64,000 nt of DNA from NCBI GenBank assembly GCA_022661535.1, contig JAKULF010000001.1:1612001-1676000 (forward strand), given 5' to 3'. Positions 1 through 12,275 of this stretch are shown here, in pieces. Below the pieces are notes generated by a model. It had not been told where the DNA came from. It saw only the letters and a list, made by a program, of their open reading frames with translations, and did no database searches. Positions within the stretch are counted from its first letter, which is position 1, and every line of letters starts with the position of its first letter. The stretch is from Eutypa lata. Lineage: Eukaryota > Ascomycota > Sordariomycetes > Xylariales > Diatrypaceae. The translations under genes were made by a program, and so were the position numbers.

Positions 1-234
1 TACAAGTCCATGCTGGCGGAACCAGGAAATGGGAATGTGGGAGGAGGAGGAGCACGCCACCTCACTAGCTCCCAGGTCGCGGATGTCATCAAGCAGGGCT
101 ACGAGACCCTGAGCATTCAGGCGAAGGAGGGCCTGGATGCCTGGGAGAAGTATCGCGAGGCTGATGAGAGGACCCTGCTTAAGAAGATGGCTAGAGCCAC
201 CGTTGCTGATGCGCAGGTTCTGGTTGCGGCGTAG
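1..234 (+). CDS. 3' end of an unrecognised gene (C-terminal 77 residues)
   Basis: An open frame enters from the left edge and stops with TAG at 232-234. The visible C-terminus has a short Gly-rich stretch, then a charged, probably helical tail rich in Lys, Glu and Ala. The composition looks like a normal coding exon (GC-rich third positions, unlike the flanking intergenic DNA). No domain can be named from so short a piece. The real start and any upstream exons lie outside the window. Confidence 0.6.
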   Translation, partial: YKSMLAEPGNGNVGGGGARHLTSSQVADVIKQGYETLSIQAKEGLDAWEKYREADERTLLKKMARATVADAQVLVAA

Positions 235-1293
235 TAGGGTGAGTGAGTGGGTATTGTGAGTCTAGTTGGTTTGATGTGCGGGAACGTGTATATGTGTGTG
301 TGTGTGTGTGTGCGGATTAGTAGCTAAAGGGTAAGGGGAGGTAAGGGGTAATGAAAGCAAGCAAGGAAGGAAGGGACAGATAGGTTTGGCTGGCTAGTTG
401 GTTGGTTAGGTACCTAGTTAAAAATGCTAAATCAGCTTGGGCTTTTGTTAGTGTTTCATCGTCTGTCTACCTACAATATAACGTTAATGTATCGGACCCT
501 ATTCGGGCTCGATACTCGATACAGGCATTAAAAAATCTTTACATGTAATTGTGTTCGGTCATTTCATAATGAGAATTGCTGTTTGCGAAGTGGTTCCAAA
601 TCTATTTACGTAGTGAATAATACATGTAGCTGCATGCCGCTTGTTATAATTATTAGTCTCAGCTTAACCGAAGTCAACATAATGGAAATTCGGTTATTGT
701 CTTTTATAAACTGGCAACTGAATATTACCGAATAGGATCTTGAGCGGGAACTAGACCTTTTCTTGGCACCTAGCCCTACTCGAAGCCCGACCCCTTTGTA
801 CATATACGGTTACCCAAAGCTCGAATGACCATCACCGTCAAGTGAGAAAGCTAACATGGTTTATACTAACCCTGTACTTCCAGCGCAGGGGTAACCATCT
901 TTCGGCAACTTGCGCGTGTCACCACCCCTACGACGACCAAAGCCTAAGCCAAGATATCTCGGAAAATTCATGGGACTAAATATGGGCTGAAGGTGCTCTA
1001 AAGAAATTTTAAAAATTACTGGATACATTGTGACAGTGACGGATGGACGAAACGCTTCTAGCCGGCCTCTGGCAGTACTCGGGCGCCAATGCGGCTTAGC
1101 CATACCAACGTTCAGCCCAAGGCCCACTGCTACTATTACAATCATTATTACTGAATACACGTTTGTGTCTGACAAACGTTAATCCTTATTGCGCTACAGA
1201 AAGATCGGGGTTATCAAAGTCCCGTCATAAATCAATTCCTGCCAATTCCATAGACGTTCGGTCTGCTGCTGCATGGTTGCCTGTAGAGTGATC
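235..1293. other. intergenic, with a (TG)n microsatellite
   Basis: About 1.06 kb between the 3' end of the left-edge gene and the 3' end of the aminotransferase. It has a (TG)10 run near 293-312, then GGAA-rich and TTGG-rich simple sequence to about 415. Short open frames on the minus strand at 606-803 and 861-1175 have no family features. I see no gene here. Confidence 0.6.
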
Positions 1294-2828
1294 TTACTTT
1301 ACGAGCTTGGCCAGGGTATCTTGAACAACTCTTACGGTCCGGGAGATAATCTCGTCAACATCCGCCGCAGACACGGTGTACGGGGGGCAGATGAGGAAAT
1401 GGTCGCCGGCGTAGCCGTCATAAGTGCCGTTGGCACCAAATAGGGCGATTTCGTACCCCTTGGTCATACCGCGTGCGTGAAGGCGGCGGTTCAGTCCTAA
1501 GCCAGACGGAAACGGGGCCTTGGTCTGCTTATTCGCGACCAACTCGACGGCCCAAAAAAGTCCACGTCCGCGAATGTCCCCGACGTTGGGGTGCGGTAGA
1601 AGCGCCTGCTTTAGCCTCTTCTCAAGGTAAAGGCCCATACTGCGGACGTTGGAGAGCAGGTCCTGCTCCTGGATACATTGTTGGACGCGCAAGGCTGCGG
1701 CAGCCGCCAGGGGATGCGCCATGTACGTCTGTCCGTGGGCAAAGGGCTTGCCGGCCTTTGCAAGAGAGTCGACAATACAACGGTTGACGAGAACGGCTGA
1801 TATTGGGCAGTAGCCTGAACCGAGACCCTTTCCGACGGCCTGGATGTCCGGAACAATGCCTTCCTGTTCCCAGGCGTGGACGGTGCCGGTGCGGCCCATA
1901 CCACACATGACCTCGTCGAGGATCAGGAGGATGCCGTGCTTCTCGCAAACGGCCTTTATTGCCTTGAAATAGCCGGGAACGGCAGTTGTACATCCACTAG
2001 CCTACAAAGGAGTAACATTGTTAGTCTATTCTCTACGGTTCTTCCTATTCATTCAAGGGGCTCTCCTACACTTCCGCCTACCGTCTCAGCGACAAAAGCT
2101 GCAACAGTGTGGGGTCCTATTCTCAGAAGTTCATCATCCAGCTCCTGAGCCAAACGGGCGACATAGTCCTGCTCCGATTCTCCCTCGCGCAGGCCGCGGT
2201 ATGGGCTGCACGCAGCGACCCGGGATGCTATCTTTGGGATTATAGGGAGAAAAGGGTCCTTTCGGGCCCTGAAATCCCCTAGAGATAGAGCTCCTAGGGT
2301 GGCACCGTGCCATGCCCCGGTCCTTGTAATGAAATTGCTCCGTTTTGGTTGTGGCTCCGGGAGATGATCAAAATACGTCTTGGCTAGCTTAAGAGCCACC
2401 TCCACAGCCTCCGAACCTGTCATTTTCGGGAGTTGTCAGCCATTTGTACCCACTTCTCTGTTTTTTTTTTTTTTTTTTCTTCTCAGAAACTAATCTATAA
2501 CGAGATACGTACCAGAGCCGCACAATATTGCTTTAGACATGTGATCATTAGTCGATTGGACAAGGAAGTCGGCTAGGTCTTCGGCGGCATCCGTTTTATA
2601 AAAGCCCGGGTGGCAGTATGAGAGATTTGACATTTGATGAATCATGGCATCCTGGACTTTATGATTGTCATACCCCAGGCATGCAACTGCGGCACCGCCG
2701 GTAGCGTCAAGGATCCGGCGGCCATCTCGGGCGTTGAGGTAGATGCCTGATGCTGACTCTATGAGGATAGAAGGGTTTCTATCGAAGTCCTTGTAAAGGA
2801 GGCTATTAGTCTGGTCGGGAGGATCCAT
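1294..2828 (-). CDS. class III (omega-type) PLP aminotransferase, 456 aa
   Basis: Three exons on the minus strand: 2828-2513, 2416-2070 and 2001-1294. The joins are frame-consistent (1371 nt, 456 residues plus stop). It is a pyridoxal-phosphate enzyme of the acetylornithine/ornithine/GABA aminotransferase class, moving an amino group between an omega-amine or amino acid and a 2-oxo acid. The motif ILDEVMCGMGRTG places the cofactor-ring Asp near residue 250, and AVGKGLGSGY places the Schiff-base Lys near 279. CGSGSEAVE is rebuilt across intron 1 and FVAETVGGSASGC across intron 2, and both match the class. Length is normal and no targeting peptide is obvious, so it is probably cytosolic. Intron 1 holds an 18-T run on the plus strand (2461-2478). 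Substrate cannot be told from sequence; close relatives in fungi are often annotated as general omega-aminotransferases. Confidence 0.9.
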
Positions 2829-3574
2829 TCTAAGTGAGGTTCAGCTTGCTGATTGTATGATTCTTAACATATATTCGGAACATAATTTGAGTATTAATCT
2901 AGCAAAACCACTTGGAATATATATATATATATATTCATATGTTTAACATTACCTTGTTACTTCCATCCCGAAGATTTCACTACACGGCCCTCAGGGTTGT
3001 GGCTGTTTGAGAGCTCCATGGGCACCATATCAGGGTAAGTACCTCACGTCGAGCTTCTCCCGATTGCATATGCAGATTCCCGAATGGTTTCAGAACTCAG
3101 AGCCTTTATATGAGTAACATTCCTTCCATGGAGAGTAACGAATAGCCTTCCTAATATGTAACGAGATACTGAGTCGTACTTCAAATGTGTATATAAATGT
3201 AAACCCAAAATATATTAATTAGCTGGTGATTTATACGGTGGGCGAAGTTACATGTTTTGATTCTTCGTGATTGCACGGTTTCAAACCAATAGCCTAACAG
3301 CTGCCGTGAAAGTTCATATGTCCCGCGCTTTCTTCGGCAGTGATTCTATACAAGATTGTAAACCCCGCTGATGTCATGTTTGACAGTGACACTGAACATT
3401 GTTAGCGGCAAGCGCGTTGTATTCCCACCGGGTCCAACGCATGACGACTCTTTTGTATAAAATGAGAATCAACGGCACATTTCTTTCTCCCAAGAGGGCA
3501 AAACCTGTATACAGCACAGAAAACTTTCCTACATTCTTACAAAATACTTCTCTATAAACTCTTCGCGACATCTG
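2829..3574. other. divergent intergenic region
   Basis: 746 bases between the starts of the aminotransferase (-) and the ethanolamine/choline kinase (+), so it should carry both promoters. It includes a (TA)n run near 2918-2934. I see no further gene. Confidence 0.5.
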
Positions 3575-5072
3575 ATGACTTGGTCCGGAGATATGGAAAC
3601 CCCTCTTGTGCCATATGCGTTCGATAAATCAGACGCTGAAGCTTCAATCTCCCGGCTAGCCGCATTCCTTTTCCCAGACGATCCACCAAGAAATGTCGGT
3701 GAATTGGGAGTGACTGCAGTCTCCGAAGGGACTACGAATATGGTAAGCATTTGATTACTTGGCTTTTTCCAGATATATCTCAACTGCTGAACGGCTTCAG
3801 CTATTCAAAGTCGTCCGACTTCGAGCTAGTGTGGAATTTTCGAAAGATGAGCATACTATGGACACTGTATTGATCAAGGTTTATGGAGACGGCACATCAA
3901 TTACCATAGACCGCAATAGTACGTCATCAAGCAATTATTCCCCCATTTCTCTCTAGTTCCGTACAACAATAAGGTCTTACCAACCAAACAAGAAGAATTA
4001 GTGTTCCATAGGCTGTTATCCGACCACCAACTGGCCCCCTCGCTTCTTGTCCAGTTTTTGAACGGCCATGCATATCGCTTTCTCCCAGGAAAGGCATGTT
4101 CCTCTAAAGATATCGCACAGCACAAGATCTGGCACGGTGTGGCAAGAGAGTTGGCCAAGTGGCACACATTCCTCCCGAAGCTCGCCTTGGACCATAGTAC
4201 CATATTGCAACAGGAGCCCAATGTCTGGTCGACGGCAAAGAAGTGGATCAATGCCCTGCCCACACGAACACAAGAACAATTGTCACGGAAGGGATCTCTT
4301 GAGGTTGAATTTGAGTACCTAGTACAGAGACTCTTGCCAGATAACAATCGGCAATATTCCCAGGTAGGACTATCACGAATACTGAGTTCCCACTTTCCCC
4401 CGTACTAAGTATCATAACTTGCAGGTTCTCGGACACGGAGATTTGTTGTGTGGCAACATCATTTTGCAGAACGTTACCTCTGAGGCAACTCCGCAAGATG
4501 ATGTGACGGTGAAGTTTATTGACTACGAGTCAGATATATTAGGTCGTGTACATACATGTATGACACTGTTAACGTATCTCCAGACACGCCACTTACTGCC
4601 CTCGAGAATTCGACCTCGCGAATCATTTCGCAGAGTGGGCCGGCTTTGACTGTAATTACGACTTGCTGCCCACAATATCGATCCGCCGGGAGTTCATCCG
4701 CGAATATGTCGTGACGTGCCACCGTTTACAAGGGGCTGTGCCCACAGGTGTTGACATCGAGGGCGAGGTGGAAGAGTTGTTCAACCAAGTCGACATGTAT
4801 CGGGGGTTTCCCGGCTTTTACTGGTAAGTAGCCGGTGACTGGTGATCGGTGACCTTTTTACTTATTCCCCGTCAAAGCTAACGTTGTGCTTCAGGGGTTT
4901 ATGTGCTTTAATCCAGGCCGAGGCTGCAACAGGATCAATCGACTTCGATTATGCGAGATATGCGGAGAAGCGTCTCCTTGAGTACCGGGCCTGGCGTGGA
5001 GAAGATGAAGCGACAAGGTTAAGACCAAACGAACCTATGCCTTTGCGCGAGGTGAGATGGGCGTCAAAATAG
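3575..5072 (+). CDS. choline/ethanolamine kinase family protein, ~392 aa
   Basis: Six exons: 3575-3742, 3801-3918, 3993-4363, 4425-4528, 4584-4823 and 4895-5072 (1179 nt). It should phosphorylate ethanolamine or choline with ATP, the first step of the CDP-ethanolamine/CDP-choline (Kennedy) route to phospholipids, in the cytosol. Evidence is TNM-LFKVVR near the N-terminus (the glycine/TN loop of this kinase fold), IDRNKEL, the Brenner motif HGDLLCGNI carrying the catalytic Asp, the metal-binding FIDYE followed by HATYCPREFDLANHFAEW, and a C-terminal ALIQAEAATGSIDFDY block. The ITN/LFKVV form is closer to ethanolamine than choline kinases. The acceptor of intron 2 is ambiguous: an upstream acceptor at 3956/3957 would add 12 residues in frame, but 3993 fits the family better. 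Donor GA|GTCAGA at 4528 rebuilds the DYE motif. Confidence 0.88.
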
Positions 5073-5461
5073 AAAAAAACGCTTTCTTTTTACCTATCAT
5101 GTCATGAGAGCCGAAGCTGCTGGACCAGCTATGCCTAATAGCTCAAAGCAGAAAAGCAAGATATGAGAAGAGAGGTTGCTGGATGTGGGTGTATGCGGGT
5201 GTGCTACTTCATCACATCATTACCTATGACCCAAATATTCCTAGCCCTAAAAGTGAAGATGCAATTCCACCTTGAGACACAATAACAGAAGCATTTGCCA
5301 ATTCCTTGGTTTCAACCTAAAGTTTTCTTCTCAAATGACTCCATACTGTCTTCTCGGTCTCTAGCGTTTTCTAGTGAACTGATGTGATATGAGTTATGCT
5401 GCCTTAATTCAACATGCCAGTGGCCTGAACAACACAATCATGAATATACAGTGTTAACAAT
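5073..5461. other. intergenic, no gene seen
   Basis: About 390 bases between the kinase stop and the inverted repeat that opens the AT-rich block. No coding or RNA signal is visible. Confidence 0.5.
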
Positions 5462-5551
5462 AAAATTTTGCCGATCCCGGAGGTGCAAAAAAGTACGGCC
5501 CTTCGCAAGCTCCGGGGACTTTTTTCCGACCTCCGGGATCGGCAAAATTTT
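5462..5551. repeat. perfect 23-bp inverted repeat, 44-base loop
   Basis: The arm at 5462-5484 and the arm at 5529-5551 are exact reverse complements over 23 bases, including the shared core GCCGATCCCGGAGGT. The loop is GC-rich, so the whole hairpin stands out from the AT block that starts about 90 bases later. It could be the terminus of a degraded DNA transposon, a small palindromic element, or an expressed hairpin. Only this copy is present in the window. Confidence 0.8.
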
Positions 5552-5639
5552 GCTCCGCAGGCTGTAGCCTATTACGCTAGATCCGAAGAATCTAGCCGAA
5601 GAATTTACCCACCTAATCTTATTACTAACGATCCGGTTT

Positions 5640-8600
5640 TTACAAACCTAGGTCTTTAACTAACGATTCGATCATTAATTCGCGATTTTTGCTTTATAAA
5701 TCTTAAATATATATTTAATTATAATTTATATAATATTTATTAATAATAATTAATTAATTAAAATATAAAATTTTATTAATCGTTATAATATAAAAAAATA
5801 TAATTTTTTATAAATTTTAAAAACTTTTTTTTAATTTTTAAAATCGATAAAATTTTACTTTATAAATAATAATATTCGTTAATTTTAAAAGTTATATTAT
5901 ATATATATAAATAATAATATTTATAATAAAATACGCTTTTAATTTTCGGTTTTAAATTAATTATAATAAGTTAATTTAAATTTAAAGTTAAAAATTAAAT
6001 TCGTATAAAAATATTTAAAAATAAAAAAATAATTACTTTTTTTACTTTATACGAAATTTAAACTTTAAGTTTTAAAATTTTATTATTACGTATTATAAAT
6101 TTTACGAATTTAATTATTATATTATAAGTTTTTTATATTACGAGTTATATTAATTATTATATAAAAATCTTTTACTTTATTTTTATATATATAATTAATT
6201 TTACGTTTATATATAAGTTTAATTAATTTATAATTAAATTAATTAATTAAAAGTTAAATAAATAATTAAAGCTTTTATTATTTAATTATATTATTTTAAA
6301 AAGAATTTTTAAATAATTAAAACTTTAAGATTTATAAGTTATTTTTATATAATTATTATAATTATTTATAATTATAATTATTTATATATAATTATAAGTT
6401 TATAAATTAAAGTTATTTAATTATTATAATTATTTATATATAATTATATAATAATTATAAGTTTATAAGTTTATAAGTTTATAAAGTTATTAATAATTAA
6501 GTTTAAAAAAATAACTTATAAATAATTAATAACTTTATAAATTATAAGTTTAAAAGTTTTAAATATATAAATAATTAAAGCTTAAGTTATAAATTATAAG
6601 TTTATAAATTATAATTATTTAATTATTATAATTATTTAATTATTATAATTATTTTAAAACTATTATAATTATTTATATATAATTATAAATTTATAAGTTT
6701 ATAAGTTTAAAAGATAATTATTAAATAATTAATAAGTTTATAAATTATAAATCGAGAATTTTTAAATATAAGCTGTAAAATAAGTTTATAAATTATTATT
6801 ATTATCGTATAATTATTATTATCTTCGTTAATTATTATAATTATCGTTAATTATTATAATTATTTATAATTATTATAATTATTTATATATAATTATAAGT
6901 TAATTATAAGTTTAAAAATTATAATGCAAGGTAAGTTTATTAGTTATTTAATTATTATTATCGTATAATTATTATTATTTACGTTAATTATTATAACTTT
7001 CGTTAATTATAATAACTTTTTATAATTGTTATTATTATATAATTATTATAATTACTTATATTTATAAGTTTAAAAGTTATAAGTTTATACGTTATAAAAT
7101 AAGTTTATAAATTATTTAATTATTATTATTTATAACTTTTAAACCTTTAATAATTATAATTATTTATAATTATTATAATTACTTATATATAATTATAAAT
7201 TAATTATAAAATAAGTTTATAAGTTATTTAATTATTATTATTATATAATTATAAATTTAAAAGTTATAAAATAAATTTATAAATTATAAATTTAAAAATT
7301 ATATAATAAATTTATAAGTTTAAAAGTTATAAATTTAAAAGTTATAAGTTTAAAAGTTATAAATTATAAATAATTAAAATTAAATAATTTATAAAACTTA
7401 AAAAATATATTTAATTAAAATATTAAATCTTTTTTAAAATTAATTAAAAAACTAATATTAATTAACTTTAAATTAATTATATATTAAATTTTTATTAACT
7501 TAAAATTAATTAATTAATAAAAAATATTTTTATTAATATTCGTTATTTATATTAATTTTATTTTTACTTTAAATTTTACGATTAATTTTTAAAAAACTTA
7601 AAATAAAAATATTTTTTAAATATAATTATTAATAAATATATTTTTATTTAAATTTATATATTTATAATTTATTATTAATATAATTATTTAAAATATATAA
7701 AAACGTTAATAAATTATAAATTATTAATTAAATCATTAATTAAAAATTTAAATTTATAAAAATTAAATCGTTAATAATAAAATTAAATAAATATTTAAAA
7801 TTAAAAATAATTAATAATAATAAAATTATTTAAATTATTATAATATTTATTTTTATTTATAAATTTTATAATATTTATTTTTATTTATAAATATTATAAT
7901 AAATTATATATTATAATAATTTAAATATTTAAAAAATTCGAAAAATTTAAATTATAAAATTAAAAAGTTTTTATTTTTTTATAAAAATTTAAATTTTATA
8001 TTTTATAAATTTAATTATTATATTATAAATTTTTTATTTAATTTTATATATATATTTAATTTTATATATATATTTAATTTTATATTTATATATAAATTTA
8101 ATTAATTTATAATTAAATTAATTAATTAAAATTATATTAATTAATTATATTAATTAATTATATTATTTATAAAATTTTTAAATAATTAAAATTTTAAAAT
8201 TATAATTTATAAATTTATAAATTTAATATATTAAATTTTAATTAAAATTAAATAAAAAATAAAATTATTTTTTTTATATATTAAAATAATAATATTTAAA
8301 ATATTTATAATATTATTAAATTTTTTTTAAATTTAATATAATTTAAAATTTTTATTTATTATATATAAAATTTATAAATATAAAATTTATAAAAAAATTT
8401 ATAAAAAATATAATTTAAAAATCGAAAATATATATATATATATATAATAATATTTATATATTTATTTTATAATAAATTTATATTTTAATTAATTCGTTTT
8501 AATTAATTTATTTAATTTTTATATTTATATATTTTAATATAATAAAAAAATTTAATATTATATTAAATATAATAAAATATTTAATAATATTATAAATTTT

Positions 8601-10060
8601 TAAAAATAATTATTATAATATTATTTTAATATTATTTTAATATTATTTTAATATAATTATTAAAATAAATATAATAAAATTAAATAATTTAAAATTTTAT
8701 TTAATTTTATTTAAATTTATAATATTATTTATATATAAATTATTTTTATAATTATTATATAAAAAATATTTAAAATAAAATTATTTTAATAAAAATAAAA
8801 ATAAAATAAAAAGATTTATATAATTTATAATTAAATATATATATTAAAAAAATATATAATATTATTTATAAATATTATTTAATATTATTATAATATATAT
8901 TTATTATAAATTTTATATAATTATATTTTAAATTTTTTATATTATAAAAATTTATAAATATAATTAATTTTATAATTTTATAATATATAAAATATTTATA
9001 TTATAATATTAAAATAATTTTATTTTTTATTTTTATTATTAATATAAATATTTTTAATTTAATTTAAATTTATAAATTTATATTTTAAAATATTTTAAAA
9101 TAATATAATAATATTTAAAATTTTTATATAATTATAATATATTATTATATTTATTATTAATTAATTATATAATAATATTTTTATATATTAATTTTAAATA
9201 TTTAATTTTAAAAATACTTTTTAAATATATTAAATAATATTTATAAATATTATTAATATATATAATATTATAATATTTTATAATAATATATTAAAAGTAT
9301 TTAAATATTATATAAAAAATATTATAAATTATTATATATTTAAATTATAATAAATAAATATATATATATATTATAAAATATAATAATTTAATAATATATT
9401 TAAAAAAGTTAAATTTAAATAAAATATTTATTTTTATTTTTATTAAATTTATAATATAAAAAATTAAATTATAATTAAATATTAATTTAATTATAAATTA
9501 TTAATAATTATTTATATAAAATATATATATTAAAATAAATTTTATATATAATATTTTTAATAATAAAAAATAAATATATTTAATAATATTTAATAAAAAA
9601 TAATAATTAAAATTAATAAATTATTATTAAATTAAATTTCTTTTTATTACGTAAATAATAAAACCTTATTTTATTATTAATAATCGATTTTTTATTATTT
9701 TAATTTAAATTAATTATTTTTTAATTTAAATATATTTTATTATAATTATAAATAATTATATATTAAATTCTTTTATTTTTTTTATAATTATTTATTTATT
9801 TATATTTAATATTATATTTTTAATATTTTAAATAATATTATAAATAATTATATATTTTTTATAATTTTAATAAAATAATTATAAAATTTATTTTTTTTAA
9901 TGTTAAAAATTATAATTATTTCGAATTTATAAAAATATTAATTATTTTAAAATATAAATAACTTTAAAAATTAAAAGTTATAAGTAAAATGTTATAAATT
10001 AATAAATAAATAAATAAATAAATTTAATAATAATAAGTAATATTAAGTAACAAGTAGTGG
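5640..10060. repeat. extremely AT-rich block, probable RIP-degraded repeat
   Basis: For about 4.4 kb the sequence is almost all A and T, with no usable reading frame. In the left part (about 5640-7500) the remaining C is mostly in CpG or CpT, and CpA is nearly absent while TpA is abundant, as expected from RIP, which acts on CpA in fungal repeats. In the core (about 7500-9640) even those are gone and runs of hundreds of bases hold only A and T. Short motifs such as ATAATTATTTA and TTATAAGTTT recur, which may be convergence rather than true repeats. The edges are fairly sharp (about 5640 and 10060). The original element cannot be recognised. Confidence 0.85.
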
Positions 10061-10165
10061 CAAAATTATAAGTGCTAAATAGCTGCATAAATTCTACACT
10101 GCGCAAATAGATTTAAATACATTGCGCAAATAGCAATTCTCTATAATCTTTACGACCGGTTTCCT

Positions 10166-11794
10166 TTACAGGCCTAATGGCCAGTCCTTATAGTTTAACT
10201 CTACTTGAGTTTCCTCCTCGGGTCTCCACGACTCGGGTGCCATAAGAAACAACTCGAGCTTGTCGGTTTCCGCCATTATTCCATTGTACACTGCGCTCTG
10301 TTCAAAAAACTGGCCAACCACCACCCCTACACTAGGAGACTTGACCAGGTAATTACCCCTGCTCAAGAAACTCTTGTCTTTTACCGAAACGAGCTTCCAA
10401 ACTTCGCTGTAAGAATCCATCTTGATCCCCAACTCGTCGGCGCGCGACTTCAAAGCGGAGAGAAAGCGCTGCGGATTGCTGGTCCTTTCGGCCTCGGCCA
10501 TGAGATAACGATTCGGTACTACCCCGGGGAGAAGCAGGAGCTCGTCAAAGAGTTCAGAGTAGCCGGCATAAATGGCTGCTCGGACGCAAGCCTCCCTCAT
10601 CTCGGGGACCCTGTGAGCCAGCGCCTTATACGTTTCGGCCTTGGCGATTTCGGGATACCAGATCAAGTAGGGAAGACTCTTCTTGTCGTCGTCTTCGTCC
10701 CTTTCGGCGGCGAGTAGTACGCGGGAAAGGTCATTGTTCATGATGTGGCGTGCTGTGATTGCCTTTTGGATGTGATCCCAGCTTCGCATGTGAAAGGGTT
10801 CGTCCTCGGGTATGTTGTACTGGCGCGACCACCAGAGAGCGAAGAGAGAGTTGTGGTATATGCCTCGTATAACGCAGAAGAACTCATATTCAAGTGCTTT
10901 GGGTCGTCGTAGACGCGTATATCGATCAATGTCGCCATAAAAGGCGGCTGTGAGGATGAGCAGGTCCTTGTTCCCAGCCGGAAGATCGGCGGGTAGAGGC
11001 GATGTGAGAAGATGCAGCATGAGATCTGTTGAAAGAGAAAGGGTGGTTGTTTCAGGAACCGACTCTGCGATACCCTGATCTTCGGTGATGTTGTACGTCA
11101 TCTTATCGAAACCATCACCGTCGTAAAATATGGAAATATCATCATCTGGATCTGATGGTGTCGTGAACTTCTGCTTCTGCCGTTTGAGCATGGAGAAGAC
11201 ACATGTGTCGCCATTGATATGACAAGGCTGTGGGCTTTCTGGGTTGATTGTTCGAAAGTAATCGTCCATGACTTTGTATCGCACAGGCTGTGACATGATG
11301 TGGGTGAAAATAGCGACACTGCCTGCATCACGAGCCTCCTCGGCGACACCGACTTCAGGGAGAATATTGTCAAGCTCGAAATACAATCCCGTATAGCCAC
11401 CCACAGCACACGCTCTGGCAACTTGATATCTCATCTGAGGGTATCTCGTTGCGAGCTGCCTGTAGGTATCTTCAGAGGCGATCTCGGGATACCAGATGCA
11501 ATAGGGTAGTTCCTCCGGGTGTGCTGTGAGATCCATGTCTGGAATGTGATTACACATGATGGCACGAGCATTGAGGGCTCTGGTAAACTCGGGATGTTCT
11601 GGAAGATGACGAAGAGGCGCAGCTTCACCATCTGCGAAAGTGGGCGAGTGAAGTATACCGCTGATAGTGCATAGCTTGATGAGAGGGTAACCCAGGTGCT
11701 CCGGCAGCTTTTCCCCGCGTAGTGCTTTAAGGATGTCTTGACGGTCATATTGCTGCGAGTCGAGACGTTGAGAAAGCGTCTTTTGGTCCCCCAT
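10166..11794 (-). CDS. hypothetical protein with an internal duplication, 542 aa
   Basis: A single uninterrupted frame with normal coding composition begins about 100 bases from the AT block. No family is recognised. Two segments resemble each other: residues about 76-145 and 348-424. Both contain LPYxIWYPEIA, then a Thr-Tyr helix (ETYKALA / DTYRQLA), a P-[QE]-MR stretch and a GY-[TS]-x-L-[YF] stretch, so a helical unit has been duplicated with about 200 residues between the copies. There is no signal peptide or clear membrane segment. The middle holds an acidic loop (about 215-232). Lack of introns and a position against RIP-degraded DNA suggest an accessory gene. Confidence 0.7.
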   Translation of the reverse strand: MGDQKTLSQRLDSQQYDRQDILKALRGEKLPEHLGYPLIKLCTISGILHSPTFADGEAAPLRHLPEHPEFTRALNARAIMCNHIPDMDLTAHPEELPYCIWYPEIASEDTYRQLATRYPQMRYQVARACAVGGYTGLYFELDNILPEVGVAEEARDAGSVAIFTHIMSQPVRYKVMDDYFRTINPESPQPCHINGDTCVFSMLKRQKQKFTTPSDPDDDISIFYDGDGFDKMTYNITEDQGIAESVPETTTLSLSTDLMLHLLTSPLPADLPAGNKDLLILTAAFYGDIDRYTRLRRPKALEYEFFCVIRGIYHNSLFALWWSRQYNIPEDEPFHMRSWDHIQKAITARHIMNNDLSRVLLAAERDEDDDKKSLPYLIWYPEIAKAETYKALAHRVPEMREACVRAAIYAGYSELFDELLLLPGVVPNRYLMAEAERTSNPQRFLSALKSRADELGIKMDSYSEVWKLVSVKDKSFLSRGNYLVKSPSVGVVVGQFFEQSAVYNGIMAETDKLELFLMAPESWRPEEETQVELNYKDWPLGL

Positions 11795-12275
11795 AATGAC
11801 AAGTAAAGGTTAGTTGCGCCGTTATGAGAAGCAGGAAGTCTCGGTAGAAGAATTAGAAAAGCGCGAAGGATGTTACAGTCGTGTCTAGTGGGGCGGGGTC
11901 AGCATTTCTTCCAAGGTACGAATTCGGTGTGTCCGAATTCCTTGGCGCAGGGTCATTAAAAGCACCGAATTGAAGTTAATAACTATGGGACGATTAATCA
12001 AAATATATGTCATGTTTATGCAATTAAAATATAAATTTCGGAAATATTATCTATTAAAACTGTCCTTCTTTCTTCGTCCTTTGCACAGTGAAGGAGTCTC
12101 TGTTAACGAATTTAGAAGCAGATTAAACTGCCCTTCTCATGTGTTAAATAGAGACAGAATAAACTTGAATTAACGTGACTATGTAGCTATGAAGTGAGTA
12201 TCACTGACCCTTATATATCCTGACCTTGTCTCCCGCCTTGTTCACTTGTTGACTAGTTCTCCTTGACCCTAAGCT
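11795..12275. other. intergenic, no gene seen
   Basis: 480 bases upstream of the duplicated-domain gene and downstream of the small secreted protein. It is moderately AT-rich around 11960-12060. It should contain the promoter of the minus-strand gene ending at 10166. Confidence 0.45.

Noticed and set aside
606..1175. Minus-strand frames of 65 and 104 codons
   Set aside because: No family motifs, no splice context and ordinary intergenic composition.
5640..10060. AT block as an inserted mitochondrial segment or a centromere core
   Set aside because: No mitochondrial gene remnant is readable, and 4.4 kb is short for a fungal regional centromere; CpA depletion in its left part points to RIP.
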